Source: an uncultured Hungatella sp. (GTDB lineage Bacteria > Bacillota > Clostridia > Lachnospirales > Lachnospiraceae). Taken from it: 52,311 nucleotides of DNA. The stretch lies in the NCBI GenBank assembly GCA_910585645.1, contig CAJUFP010000023.1:1-52311 (forward strand), read 5' to 3'. The notes under the pieces were generated by a model, which saw nothing but the letters and a program-made list of their open reading frames with translations, had not been told where the DNA came from and searched no databases. The translations under genes and the position numbers were made by a program. This document shows positions 32,996 through 40,673 of this stretch, piece after piece. How positions within the stretch are numbered: the first letter of the stretch is position 1; each line of letters starts with the position of its first letter.

Positions 32996-33912
32996 AATGC
33001 CGTTTCCTCCTTATAAACTGTTGTCATTTTTTGCGCCATACGTGCGATTTTCTCTCTTGCCTCTTTCGGTTCAAGAACTTCGGCCTTATCCCCGAACGTC
33101 ATAATCCAGGTGACCAGATTCTCCATATCTGTATAATCTGCCGTGAAAAACAGCCTGCCGTCATCACTGTCTGTAAAACATTCAGGCCCGAACTCTTCCA
33201 CCAAACGCCATTTCATATCCGGACTGAACAAAACCTTCACTTTGACCCCACCCGGAAATATCTTCTCATTTGAAAGATCCGGCATTACCACATCTCTGCA
33301 TTCAAAGCTCTGTTCCGTCCTGCGGACTTTATCCATTCGATTCAATTTGAATAGCCTTAAGTCCTTCCTGTCTCGACACCATCCCCACAAATACCAGCTG
33401 GACCATCGAAACACCAGATAATATGGCTCAACCATCCGCTCACTTTCACCTGTTGGAGCGTAATACCGAAATTTGATCAGATACCTGTCGCCGATGGCGT
33501 CCTGTATGGTCTCTATCTTTGGAGCCAGCGATTCACCATGCCACGATGAGAGATCTATGAGAATGGAGTCTCTTCCTCTGACAAACTCAGAAGAACCTGC
33601 CTGTATCTTCTCCATCAGCTGCCCGTAATAGCTGCTTCCGCTTACACTGTCCAGACTTCTCAGCCCCGCAAGGATCATCTGCATATCCTTCGATGTCAGG
33701 ATGGTTCTATCCATCCGGTATCCGTCCATAATGCTGATACCGCCGCCGGTTCCCCGGGCTGTGCGAATGGGAATGCCAGCCCTGCACAGATCCTCAATGT
33801 CGCGGTTTATCGTTCTTTTTGAAACCTCGAACCGTTCTGCCAGTTTGGGAGCCGTAGTCTTCTCTTCCTGCAGCAATATGGACAGTATCCCCATCAGCCT
33901 GTCTATCTTCAT
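32992..33912 (-). CDS. YafY/WYL-domain transcriptional regulator
   Basis: The 306-residue protein has an N-terminal HTH (IDRLMGILSILLQEEKTTAPKLAERFEVSKRTINRDIEDLCRAGIPI, 2-48), a central WYL domain (about 140-215; RYLIKFRYYAPTGESERMVEPYYLVFRWSSWYLWGWCRDRKDLRLFKLNRM) and a WCX C-terminal extension. The WYL triad is SWYLWG-like here. WYL regulators respond to nucleic-acid-type ligands or small molecules and sometimes control defence genes. This one is coupled to the VOC and GyrI-like genes, its most likely targets. Confidence 0.88.
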   Translation of the reverse strand: MKIDRLMGILSILLQEEKTTAPKLAERFEVSKRTINRDIEDLCRAGIPIRTARGTGGGISIMDGYRMDRTILTSKDMQMILAGLRSLDSVSGSSYYGQLMEKIQAGSSEFVRGRDSILIDLSSWHGESLAPKIETIQDAIGDRYLIKFRYYAPTGESERMVEPYYLVFRWSSWYLWGWCRDRKDLRLFKLNRMDKVRRTEQSFECRDVVMPDLSNEKIFPGGVKVKVLFSPDMKWRLVEEFGPECFTDSDDGRLFFTADYTDMENLVTWIMTFGDKAEVLEPKEAREKIARMAQKMTTVYKEETAL

Positions 33913-34003
33913 TCATTCTCACGCTCCGTCATTATCATATCAAGTCTAACACGACAGCTATATGTCATGTTTATTATAACAGTTAAAATATATTTCGTAA
34001 ATG

Positions 34004-34048
34004 AAAAAACCTGTGGCCGAAAGCCCGGTGTTTGAACGACTGCCACAG
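34004..34048 (-). terminator. Terminator after the DUF262 gene
   Basis: On the minus strand CTGTGGC (34042-34048) pairs with GCCACAG (34011-34017), followed by six Ts (34004-34009). It lies about 100 bases past the DUF262 stop and is adjacent to a second hairpin. Confidence 0.75.
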
Positions 34049-34136
34049 AACAAAAATGGATTCCGGCAGACCACCCTCTCAGGGGCAATCTCCCGGAATC
34101 CCTTGATTTCAAACCTTTCTCGGCACTTTTATTCAC
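34049..34136 (-). ncRNA. Possible structured RNA element
   Basis: A perfect 9-bp stem, GGATTCCGG (34058-34066) and CCGGAATCC (34093-34101), encloses a 26-base loop with its own complementary CCCTC/GAGGG-like bases. Together with the terminator it makes a two-hairpin unit between two minus-strand genes. It can be translated as GLKSRDSGRLPLRGWSAGIHFCS, a string I associate with hypothetical ORFs over repeated intergenic elements in this bacterial group. This is suggestive, not proven. Confidence 0.35.
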
Positions 34137-34148
34137 CTTGCTGCAAGT

Positions 34149-36509
34149 TTAATTCTGAGCATGATCTTTATATCCGAAGTGTTCCTTGACCTTTTTATAT
34201 GTTGTTTTGTCAGTCAGCGTATAGGCCACCAGCGGCACGGTGATCATGCCTTTTTCCCAATACCCTTCTGCAGGATCCTTTACAAATTTCATCCATTTTA
34301 CGCTGATAAAGATTTCTTTATTCTGGTCCAGCTTCACCTTTGCGTCTTCAGAAATCCATGGAGCCAGCGTCACCGGGGTCGGTGTCCCGTTTACTTCCAC
34401 TGTAAACTCCGCCATCGGTACTGCCGTGGCGAGACATTCTCCTATTCCTACAAATCCGCTGCCGGCAATGTGACAGAATATGGTATCTCCTGCCTGCACA
34501 TTATACAGAGACCTGCCGCTTCCGCCTATATTTGCCGAGAGGAATCCGTACTTCAAAGCGTCCGGCCAGCTGCGCCCGGCATAGCCAACCGTAACCTCCT
34601 GTCCCTTTGTGCTTTTGAAAAACTCCTTCTCCTCGTCATCCGACCAACCTCCGGCAAGATCTTTTATATCCGTCGGATTCCAGATGTCACTTGCCATCTG
34701 CAGATAAATCTCAGCGCGGTCGGCGATACTCTGCTTATTAAACGAATCAATTGCCTGAAACCCATAGCGGTCGGCTACATTCGCCAAAAACTGAGGATTG
34801 TTATGGTAAGCAGTCTGGTTAAGCGCCTGTGCCAAAATATTATCTCCTAAATATTTCTGCACTTTCTCGGAATAGTTCATGGCCTGATAGCTTCTGTTTT
34901 TGTCCCGCGTGAGAAGAATCAGATTTCCGATGTACTGACGCAAAGACTGGAAATCATCATAATCAGAAAATTCATCCGTGTAATCCTCATATTTATCCGG
35001 AAGGATATGTTCAATATCATATGTGTTCCCCTGACGTTTTCGATCAACATACTCATCAAAATGCGACGGATTGCCCATGAGCACATTCACATAGGACGTA
35101 AACCGCGCAAGCACATGAAGCATATAGCGGCCGGAAAATTGATTTAGACTAAATTTTGTGATGCCGTCGAGATTAGCATCCATCCGGCGCAAAGCACGCA
35201 CATAAACCATACCCGCTGTTTTACAGTCCTGATTTCGAACATCACACATCACCCTGAACAGAAGATACTTATTGGTATTCCAGTTAACCTTCCTGAAATT
35301 GAAAATACGGATGGATGCAAAGTCATCGACAAACTTCCCGGTCATCTGGATTTTCTTTTTCACCACATCCTCCGTATCGTCATTCTTTACCGCCGAAAGA
35401 ACAAGCATGATCTGATATGTCAGGTCGCGATTTGTGTTATAAAAAACCTCCTCGTATCCGGGAGTAAGCTTGTAACCATATTGTTTAAGACGGAGATACA
35501 GGTCAGTTACCCTCGTCATCTCTGTCATAACCAGCTCTTTAAAATCCTTTGATTTTATAAGAGCCATCTTCCCTTTGGCATGATCCCGAACCCAAGTATG
35601 GAACTTATCGCCAAGAAGCTCATAGTCCTCGTCTTTTGCGCCGCGCTTTCCTTCCCGCAGCGCCTTCGCATATTTGGCGCGCAGCCAAATTGAGATAAAC
35701 TCCACATCTTCCGTATTTACCATCCCGCTGGAATTGTATGAGGACGCGTTTTTAATTCTGTTGATATTATCCTGCCACTGACGGTTTACCTCAATGCGGT
35801 CGGCTTCCGCCACCTGCTGGATAACGTAGGCTTTCATCATCTCGGCGCTGTTCAAGCTTAGTCCGCGGTCGTTCATTGTCAGGAAAATCGTATGCGCTTC
35901 ATCCTCGGAAGGCGTATCGATCTCAAGCAGCAATACTTTCTCCATAAGCCAATAAATGAAGAACGGGAGCGCCTCCCCTTTAAGCTCATCCGGAAAGTAA
36001 GCCGCGATGTCCTCATAGCGAGCCAGCATATTCTGTGAACTCTCATTATCTGGAGCATAATTCTTATCGCCCTTCAAAAGCGCATGCATGCACTTGGCGC
36101 GTTCAGGCACATCTATATTGAAACTCTTCTTGCCAAAATGAACAGCATAAATCATACTGTTAAGATCAACGGTATCTTCCTCTGGTATGCCTTGCTCCTT
36201 TTGAAGATTCATAAGATAAATTAGAAGAAGCGTCAGTGAAGTGAGACGCTGCTGGCCATCAATAATCTTACTAACAGACCCGCCCGTACAAATGATGCAT
36301 CCCATGTAATAGAATCCATATCCAGCCACCTCCTCCGGTGTATCATGGTCGTTTGGATCGTAATATTCTTCAAAGGTATTCTGAAAGTCAGAAAGCATCT
36401 GCTCTATCTGCTTTTGCCCCCAGCGATACTCCCGCTGGAAATAATCCACCGTAAATCGGCGGCCGCTTAGAATTTTTCCTAGAGTGTCTGTCTTATCGAT
36501 CTTTTGCAT
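34149..36509 (-). CDS. DUF262-DUF1524 GmrSD-like nuclease with EVE-like C-terminus
   Basis: I take the ATG at 36509 (AGGAG upstream), giving about 786 residues; a GTG at 36536 is the alternative. The N-terminal DUF262/ParB-like domain has FTVDYFQREYRWGQKQIEQML (about 20) and IIDGQQRLTSLTLLLIYL (about 80), the GmrS nucleotide-binding motif. The DUF1524 HNH-type nuclease (about 520-600) has TYDIEHILPDKYEDY and YIGNLILLTRDKNRSYQAMNYSEK. The last ~150 residues look EVE/PUA-like: NVQAGDTIFCHIAGSGFVGIGECLATAV. GmrSD enzymes cut modified phage DNA; an EVE tail could read the modification. It lies downstream of a RhuM gene, with a broken fragment between. Confidence 0.82.
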   Translation of the reverse strand: MQKIDKTDTLGKILSGRRFTVDYFQREYRWGQKQIEQMLSDFQNTFEEYYDPNDHDTPEEVAGYGFYYMGCIICTGGSVSKIIDGQQRLTSLTLLLIYLMNLQKEQGIPEEDTVDLNSMIYAVHFGKKSFNIDVPERAKCMHALLKGDKNYAPDNESSQNMLARYEDIAAYFPDELKGEALPFFIYWLMEKVLLLEIDTPSEDEAHTIFLTMNDRGLSLNSAEMMKAYVIQQVAEADRIEVNRQWQDNINRIKNASSYNSSGMVNTEDVEFISIWLRAKYAKALREGKRGAKDEDYELLGDKFHTWVRDHAKGKMALIKSKDFKELVMTEMTRVTDLYLRLKQYGYKLTPGYEEVFYNTNRDLTYQIMLVLSAVKNDDTEDVVKKKIQMTGKFVDDFASIRIFNFRKVNWNTNKYLLFRVMCDVRNQDCKTAGMVYVRALRRMDANLDGITKFSLNQFSGRYMLHVLARFTSYVNVLMGNPSHFDEYVDRKRQGNTYDIEHILPDKYEDYTDEFSDYDDFQSLRQYIGNLILLTRDKNRSYQAMNYSEKVQKYLGDNILAQALNQTAYHNNPQFLANVADRYGFQAIDSFNKQSIADRAEIYLQMASDIWNPTDIKDLAGGWSDDEEKEFFKSTKGQEVTVGYAGRSWPDALKYGFLSANIGGSGRSLYNVQAGDTIFCHIAGSGFVGIGECLATAVPMAEFTVEVNGTPTPVTLAPWISEDAKVKLDQNKEIFISVKWMKFVKDPAEGYWEKGMITVPLVAYTLTDKTTYKKVKEHFGYKDHAQN

Positions 36510-36532
36510 AAGTTCTTTCTCCTCTTCATCTT

Positions 36533-36669
36533 TCACCGAATTTATGAAACTCTACCTTGATCACGTGACGATCATCCAGAACCTCTTCCTGTATCATATC
36601 TTTCTCTATTAATAAATGGAATAATTTCTTTTAGCTGACTGTCATGCCAGACTTTCCCCCGATAATCTA
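36533..36669 (-). pseudogene. Frameshifted short fragment upstream of DUF262 gene
   Basis: One frame reads DYRGKVWHDSQLKEIIPFINRE and the next MIQEEVLDDRHVIKVEFHKFGER, ending four bases into the DUF262 GTG region. Joined by a small shift near 36600 they would make one plausible protein end. No start is evident and the family is not known. Confidence 0.35.
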
Positions 36670-36671
36670 TT

Positions 36672-37676
36672 TTATCTCTTATCTGTTTTTTGTTCCAATA
36701 TTTTTATAGAGTTCAAATAGTCCTCTTCTACATCACTAATTGTTTTGGCTTTATATTTCTTATATTCATCTGTTGCCTTATCAACAGCTTGCTTATGAGA
36801 AATATTGCCATTTCCCTGTAACAACTGTTCTCCACTCATTGTAAGTATACGATCCAGATGTTCTGCCCAATCTTTCATAGTCATTACTTGTTCACGCTCC
36901 GCCTGGCGCTCTGCAAAATCTAAATACCCAGACACAAGCTGCCCCATTGCCCGAAGTTCCTTTTCACTCAAATAATTTTTAGCAATAATAGCTTCTTTTA
37001 AAGTTGGTTGATTTCCCACAAATGTTGTAAGCCCCATGAACTCTTTTTCAGCATCCGCCCGTGTATAAATAACCTCTGCTGCCGTCTGACCATGAATGGC
37101 ATAATGAATTTTATTCTGCACCTTTTTAAAGAAAAGAATAGATATTTCTGCTTTTGGGTCATAATCAATACTTGTAGCATATATTTCCAAAACTTGTCTG
37201 TAAAATACTTTTTCAGAAGCACGAATGTCTCTGATTCGTTCGAGTAATTCTTTAAAGTAACCACCGCCACCCAGATTTCTCAATCGTTCATCATCTAGTG
37301 CAAACCCTTTTCGCATGTACTCTTTCAGTATATTAGCTGCCCAAATTCTAAACTGTGTACCACGCTTGGATTTCACACGATAGCCTACAGAAATAATAAC
37401 ATCCAAATTATAATAGTCAACCTGATAGGTTTTTCCATCTGCCGCAGTTGTTGCAAAATTTGCAACAACTGACTCTCTCACCAGTTCTCCCTCAGAAAAG
37501 ACATTTTTTATATGTCTCGAAATAGTTGATTTATCTCTTTGGAATAATTCAGCCATCTGGTCAATGGATAACCATACGGTGTCTTCGTCAAAAGTCGTTT
37601 CAATTTTTGTCAAACCATCTTCTGTTGTATAAATAATGATATTCGATTTCTGTTCCATAGTTTCCCGGTTATTCAC
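36672..37676 (-). CDS. RhuM-family protein
   Basis: The 334-residue protein has the RhuM layout: IIIYTTEDGLTKIETTFDEDTVWLSIDQMAELFQRDKSTISRHIKNVFSEGEL (about 12-65, HTH-like), NFATTAADGKTYQVDYYNLDVIISVGYRVKSKRGTQFRIWAANILKEYMRKGFALDDERL, and a helical C-terminus with LSEKELRAMGQLVSGYLDFAERQAEREQVMTMKDWAEHLDRIL. The GTG at 37676 has GGAG seven bases upstream; an ATG at 37658 is possible. RhuM proteins occur in pathogenicity and restriction-modification islands and their biochemical role is unknown. Here it precedes the DUF262 nuclease gene on the same strand. It is AT-richer than the housekeeping genes to the right. Confidence 0.88.
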   Translation of the reverse strand: MNNRETMEQKSNIIIYTTEDGLTKIETTFDEDTVWLSIDQMAELFQRDKSTISRHIKNVFSEGELVRESVVANFATTAADGKTYQVDYYNLDVIISVGYRVKSKRGTQFRIWAANILKEYMRKGFALDDERLRNLGGGGYFKELLERIRDIRASEKVFYRQVLEIYATSIDYDPKAEISILFFKKVQNKIHYAIHGQTAAEVIYTRADAEKEFMGLTTFVGNQPTLKEAIIAKNYLSEKELRAMGQLVSGYLDFAERQAEREQVMTMKDWAEHLDRILTMSGEQLLQGNGNISHKQAVDKATDEYKKYKAKTISDVEEDYLNSIKILEQKTDKR

Positions 37677-37950
37677 TCATACACTCCATTTCTAAACTGT
37701 GCAACACCTGTTGCGCTTTTGTCATCCATTTCATTCTGATTGTCGTTATTCGGATTTGCATGTAAATCGGACACCTTTAATACCTCCTACACATTCAGAC
37801 GAACATGGCCAATCCTCCTCAAACCATAGACATGTTACAATATACATTATTGCATGCTGAGTAAGTTTTTTCAATGAGTTTTAAAAAAGACTCATCCAAA
37901 GAAAAGCGGCATTACATTTCATTCAAGAAAAATGTAATGCCAGATTTTGA
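37677..37950. other. Spacer with terminator
   Basis: Promoter space for the RhuM gene lies to the left and the rlmD terminator to the right; no gene is visible. Confidence 0.4.
37908..37941 (-). terminator. rlmD terminator
   Basis: GGCATTACATTT (37908-37919) and AAATGTAATGCC (37930-37941) form a perfect 12-bp stem with a 10-base loop. On the minus strand it is followed by a T-rich tract (GCTTTTCTTT). It lies 10 bases after the rlmD stop. Confidence 0.8.
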
Positions 37951-39354
37951 TCACCAGGCTTTTCTCGTCAGAAGAACAGCTGTCTCACAATGAACCGTAA
38001 ACCCAAACATATCGCAGCACCTAACCTTCCTCACCTCATACCCCCCATCACACAGATACCTCAGATCCCTTGCCAGTGTAGCCGAATCGCAGCTGACATA
38101 CACTACCCTCTTAGGCCCCATCCTCACGATCGTCTCCAGGCACCTTTCATCGCACCCTTTCCTGGGTGGGTCCACCACGATCACATCTGCCCGCTCCCCA
38201 TTTCTTTCATACCACTGTGGCAGCACCTCCTCCGCCTTTCCCACAAAAAACTCCACATTGTCCATCCCATTAAGAGCCCCGTTCTCCCTGGCATCCTCTA
38301 TGGCCTGCGGAATAATCTCCACCCCGTAGACCTTCCTGGCCCTCTGTGCCAGAAACAGGGAGATGGTCCCGATGCCGCAGTACAGATCCCAGACCACCTC
38401 ATCCCCCGTAAGCTCCGCGAACTCCAAAGCCGTCTCATATAATTTCTCCGTCTGCACCGGATTCACCTGATAGAAGGACAGAGGAGAGATCCGGTACTTC
38501 ACATCCCCGATACGGTCCATAATAAATCCCGGCCCATACACATGGACGATCTCCTCGCCCATGATCACATTGGTCCTCTCTGTATTCACGCTGTAGGAAA
38601 TGCTGGCCATGCCCTTAACCGCTTTCAGCCGTTCCACCAGCTCCTCTGCCTTGGGAAGCTTTCTCCCATTAATCACCAGACACACCATCAGCTCCCCCGT
38701 ATAAAATCCCTTGCGGATCAGCACATGGCGGACAAGGCCTCTGTGGGTCTCCTCCTCATAAGGCCTGATACCAAACTGCTCCATAAAACTTTTCAGGATA
38801 CCCAAAATCTCCCCATTCTCCTCCACCCCCAGCAGACAGTCCTCATGGGGAATGATGGCGTGGGTCCTCCCCGCAAAAAATCCGGTCACGATCTTCCCGT
38901 CTTTATCTGTGCCAAAGGGAAACTGAGCCTTATTCCGATACCGCCAGGGATTCTCCATGCCTATGATCGGCAAAAACTCGCCGTCTCCATTTCCGTCCCC
39001 TTTTTCCACCCGCCGCAGATTCTCGATCTTGCCGATCCGCACCAGATTATTGTACACTTTGTTTTCCTTAAACTTAAGCTGCTCCTCATAACTCATGGCC
39101 TGGAGCTGGCAGCCGCCGCACTGTCTGGCCACAGGGCATCGGGGCTCCACTCTGGCTTTAGAGGGTTCCACCACCTTTATAAGCCTTCCGTAACCATAAG
39201 ATTTCTTCATCTTCATGGCGGACGCCTCCACCACATCCCCCACTACCGTATCCTTAATAAACCAGGTATACCCATCCGTCTTTCCGATGCCGGCCCCCTG
39301 ATCACTCATATCCTCTATGGTTGTCCTGAACCTGTCATTTTTCTTAATATCCAT
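37951..39354 (-). CDS. rlmD: 23S rRNA (uracil-5-)-methyltransferase, RlmD/RumA family
   Basis: Using the ATG at 39354 gives about 467 residues; an upstream ATG at 39405 lacks a ribosome binding site. The TRAM domain is at the N-terminus (KKNDRFRTTIEDMSDQGAGIGKTDGYTWFIKDTVVGDVV). It is followed by the Fe-S cluster cysteines CPVARQCGGC (about 73-82), then the methyltransferase domain with DLYCGIGTISLFLAQ, VDPPRKGCD (about 405) and the catalytic Cys in YVSCDSATLARDL. It modifies 23S rRNA, or possibly tRNA as in some Firmicute paralogues. It is a housekeeping gene and marks the right end of the accessory island. Confidence 0.9.
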   Translation of the reverse strand: MDIKKNDRFRTTIEDMSDQGAGIGKTDGYTWFIKDTVVGDVVEASAMKMKKSYGYGRLIKVVEPSKARVEPRCPVARQCGGCQLQAMSYEEQLKFKENKVYNNLVRIGKIENLRRVEKGDGNGDGEFLPIIGMENPWRYRNKAQFPFGTDKDGKIVTGFFAGRTHAIIPHEDCLLGVEENGEILGILKSFMEQFGIRPYEEETHRGLVRHVLIRKGFYTGELMVCLVINGRKLPKAEELVERLKAVKGMASISYSVNTERTNVIMGEEIVHVYGPGFIMDRIGDVKYRISPLSFYQVNPVQTEKLYETALEFAELTGDEVVWDLYCGIGTISLFLAQRARKVYGVEIIPQAIEDARENGALNGMDNVEFFVGKAEEVLPQWYERNGERADVIVVDPPRKGCDERCLETIVRMGPKRVVYVSCDSATLARDLRYLCDGGYEVRKVRCCDMFGFTVHCETAVLLTRKAW

Positions 39355-39622
39355 ACCGAATTTCTTTCCCTCTTTCTTAAGAATTACTTCCAGAATTTTA
39401 CACATCTTTTATGGAAACAACAAACTCTATTCACAATTACCTGATATCATATAACCATGATATCGATAAGATATGAACGGCCCGGAAAACGGCAGGATCA
39501 CCTGACGCACAGGCCGGAACCCTTATAAAATGAGGCAGGCGGCAACCAGCGCGCAACCGTCGCCAGCCTCGACAAACAACTCAAGCAGCCCTCCTGCTTT
39601 TTAACATAGATAAAAATACAAC
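39355..39622. other. Intergenic region upstream of rlmD
   Basis: This is promoter space for rlmD. A short palindrome ATATCATATAACCATGATAT lies near 39443; no gene or repeat is otherwise visible. Confidence 0.35.
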
Positions 39623-39678
39623 AAACGGAGCCTTGGGAAAACAGATGCGTTTTCATCTCTTTTTCCAAGGCTCCGTTT
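39623..39678 (-). terminator. yhaM terminator
   Basis: AAACGGAGCCTTGGGAAAA (39623-39641) pairs with TTTTCCAAGGCTCCGTTT (39661-39678). On the minus strand the stem is followed by a TTGTATTTTT tract. The stop of the YhaM-like gene lies nine bases away. Confidence 0.85.
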
Positions 39679-39686
39679 CTCTGTCT

Positions 39687-40634
39687 TTAATACTCCGTCG
39701 TCTTGCGTATATTGGTCTCAAAGAGTTTATTATACCCCAGCCACCCCGGATTATCCCCTCCGGTTTTTAAAGCCTCGATCATCGTCTCCATCTTTGCGTC
39801 CGTATTATCCGCGAAATTAAGGGCCAATGCCTCCAAAAGGGCCGGCTTCTTCGGGGATCCGTACTCCAGCTCTCCATGGTGGCTCAAAATACAATGCTTT
39901 AATTCCGATTCCAGCTTTTTGGGAAATCCCTCAATCCCCCGGATCCGCTCGGTCAGCATCTCCGTGCCGATAACGATATGCCCCAGAAGCTGGCCGTCAT
40001 CCGTGTAATCATTCTCCGGAAACACGGACAATTCCTTCATCTTCCCGATATCATGGAACATGGCGGCAGACACCAGAAGATCCCGGTTCAGTCCGGCGTA
40101 GAATCCGGCAAAATAATCGCACATCTTCACCACGCCCAGCGTATGCTCCAAAAGTCCGCCCACAAACCCGTGATGAACGCTTTTTGCCGCGCTGTGGACC
40201 CGAAACTCTTTGATAAATTTCTGATCCTCCAGAAAAAAGGAAGACGCCAGTTTGGCCAGATACGGGTTCTTAATCGATCTCACATACCCGATCAGCTCCT
40301 CATACATCTGTCCGATATTTTTCGTGGATACAGGAAGATAATCGGCAGGCGAATACTCCCCCTCGTCAGCCCGCCGGATCCGCTTTATGTTCAGCTGGTT
40401 GGCGTTCTGAAAAACCGTCACATCCGCGTCCACATGAACATAGTTCATCACCTCAAAATAGCTGACCCCAGGAGAACTTAACTCCCAGATCTTCGAATCA
40501 ATGGTCCCTGTCTTGTCCTGGAGCACCAGATTGCCGTACTCCTTTCCCGACTTTGTCAGGCAGATCTGTTTGCTTTTGCACAGGTACACCTCTGATATCC
40601 GCATCCCCTCCCGCAGCGTATCAATATACTTCAT
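39687..40634 (-). CDS. yhaM: YhaM-like 3'-5' exoribonuclease (OB-HD)
   Basis: With the ATG at 40634 (GGAGGGC and AAGGA upstream) the protein has about 315 residues, as in YhaM. An OB-fold at residues 10-85 (ISEVYLCKSKQICLTKSGKEYGNLVLQDKTGTIDSKIWE) is followed by an HD domain: HHGFVGGLLEHTLGVVKMCD (about 160), FHDIGK (about 200), VIGTEM and HCILSHHGELEYGSPKKP (about 245). It degrades RNA or single-stranded DNA in the cytoplasm. It is followed by its own terminator; the HtrA-like gene lies upstream with a 39-base gap, so they may be cotranscribed. Confidence 0.9.
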   Translation of the reverse strand: MKYIDTLREGMRISEVYLCKSKQICLTKSGKEYGNLVLQDKTGTIDSKIWELSSPGVSYFEVMNYVHVDADVTVFQNANQLNIKRIRRADEGEYSPADYLPVSTKNIGQMYEELIGYVRSIKNPYLAKLASSFFLEDQKFIKEFRVHSAAKSVHHGFVGGLLEHTLGVVKMCDYFAGFYAGLNRDLLVSAAMFHDIGKMKELSVFPENDYTDDGQLLGHIVIGTEMLTERIRGIEGFPKKLESELKHCILSHHGELEYGSPKKPALLEALALNFADNTDAKMETMIEALKTGGDNPGWLGYNKLFETNIRKTTEY

Positions 40635-40673
40635 TTCCTTGCCCTCCATTCTCATCTTTGGGAGCGCGCTTTA

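Noticed and set aside
33909..34136. A 75-codon minus-strand frame with GLKSRDSGRLPLRGWSAGIHFCS
   Set aside because: It covers a terminator and a perfect hairpin, so a structured element is more likely than a protein.
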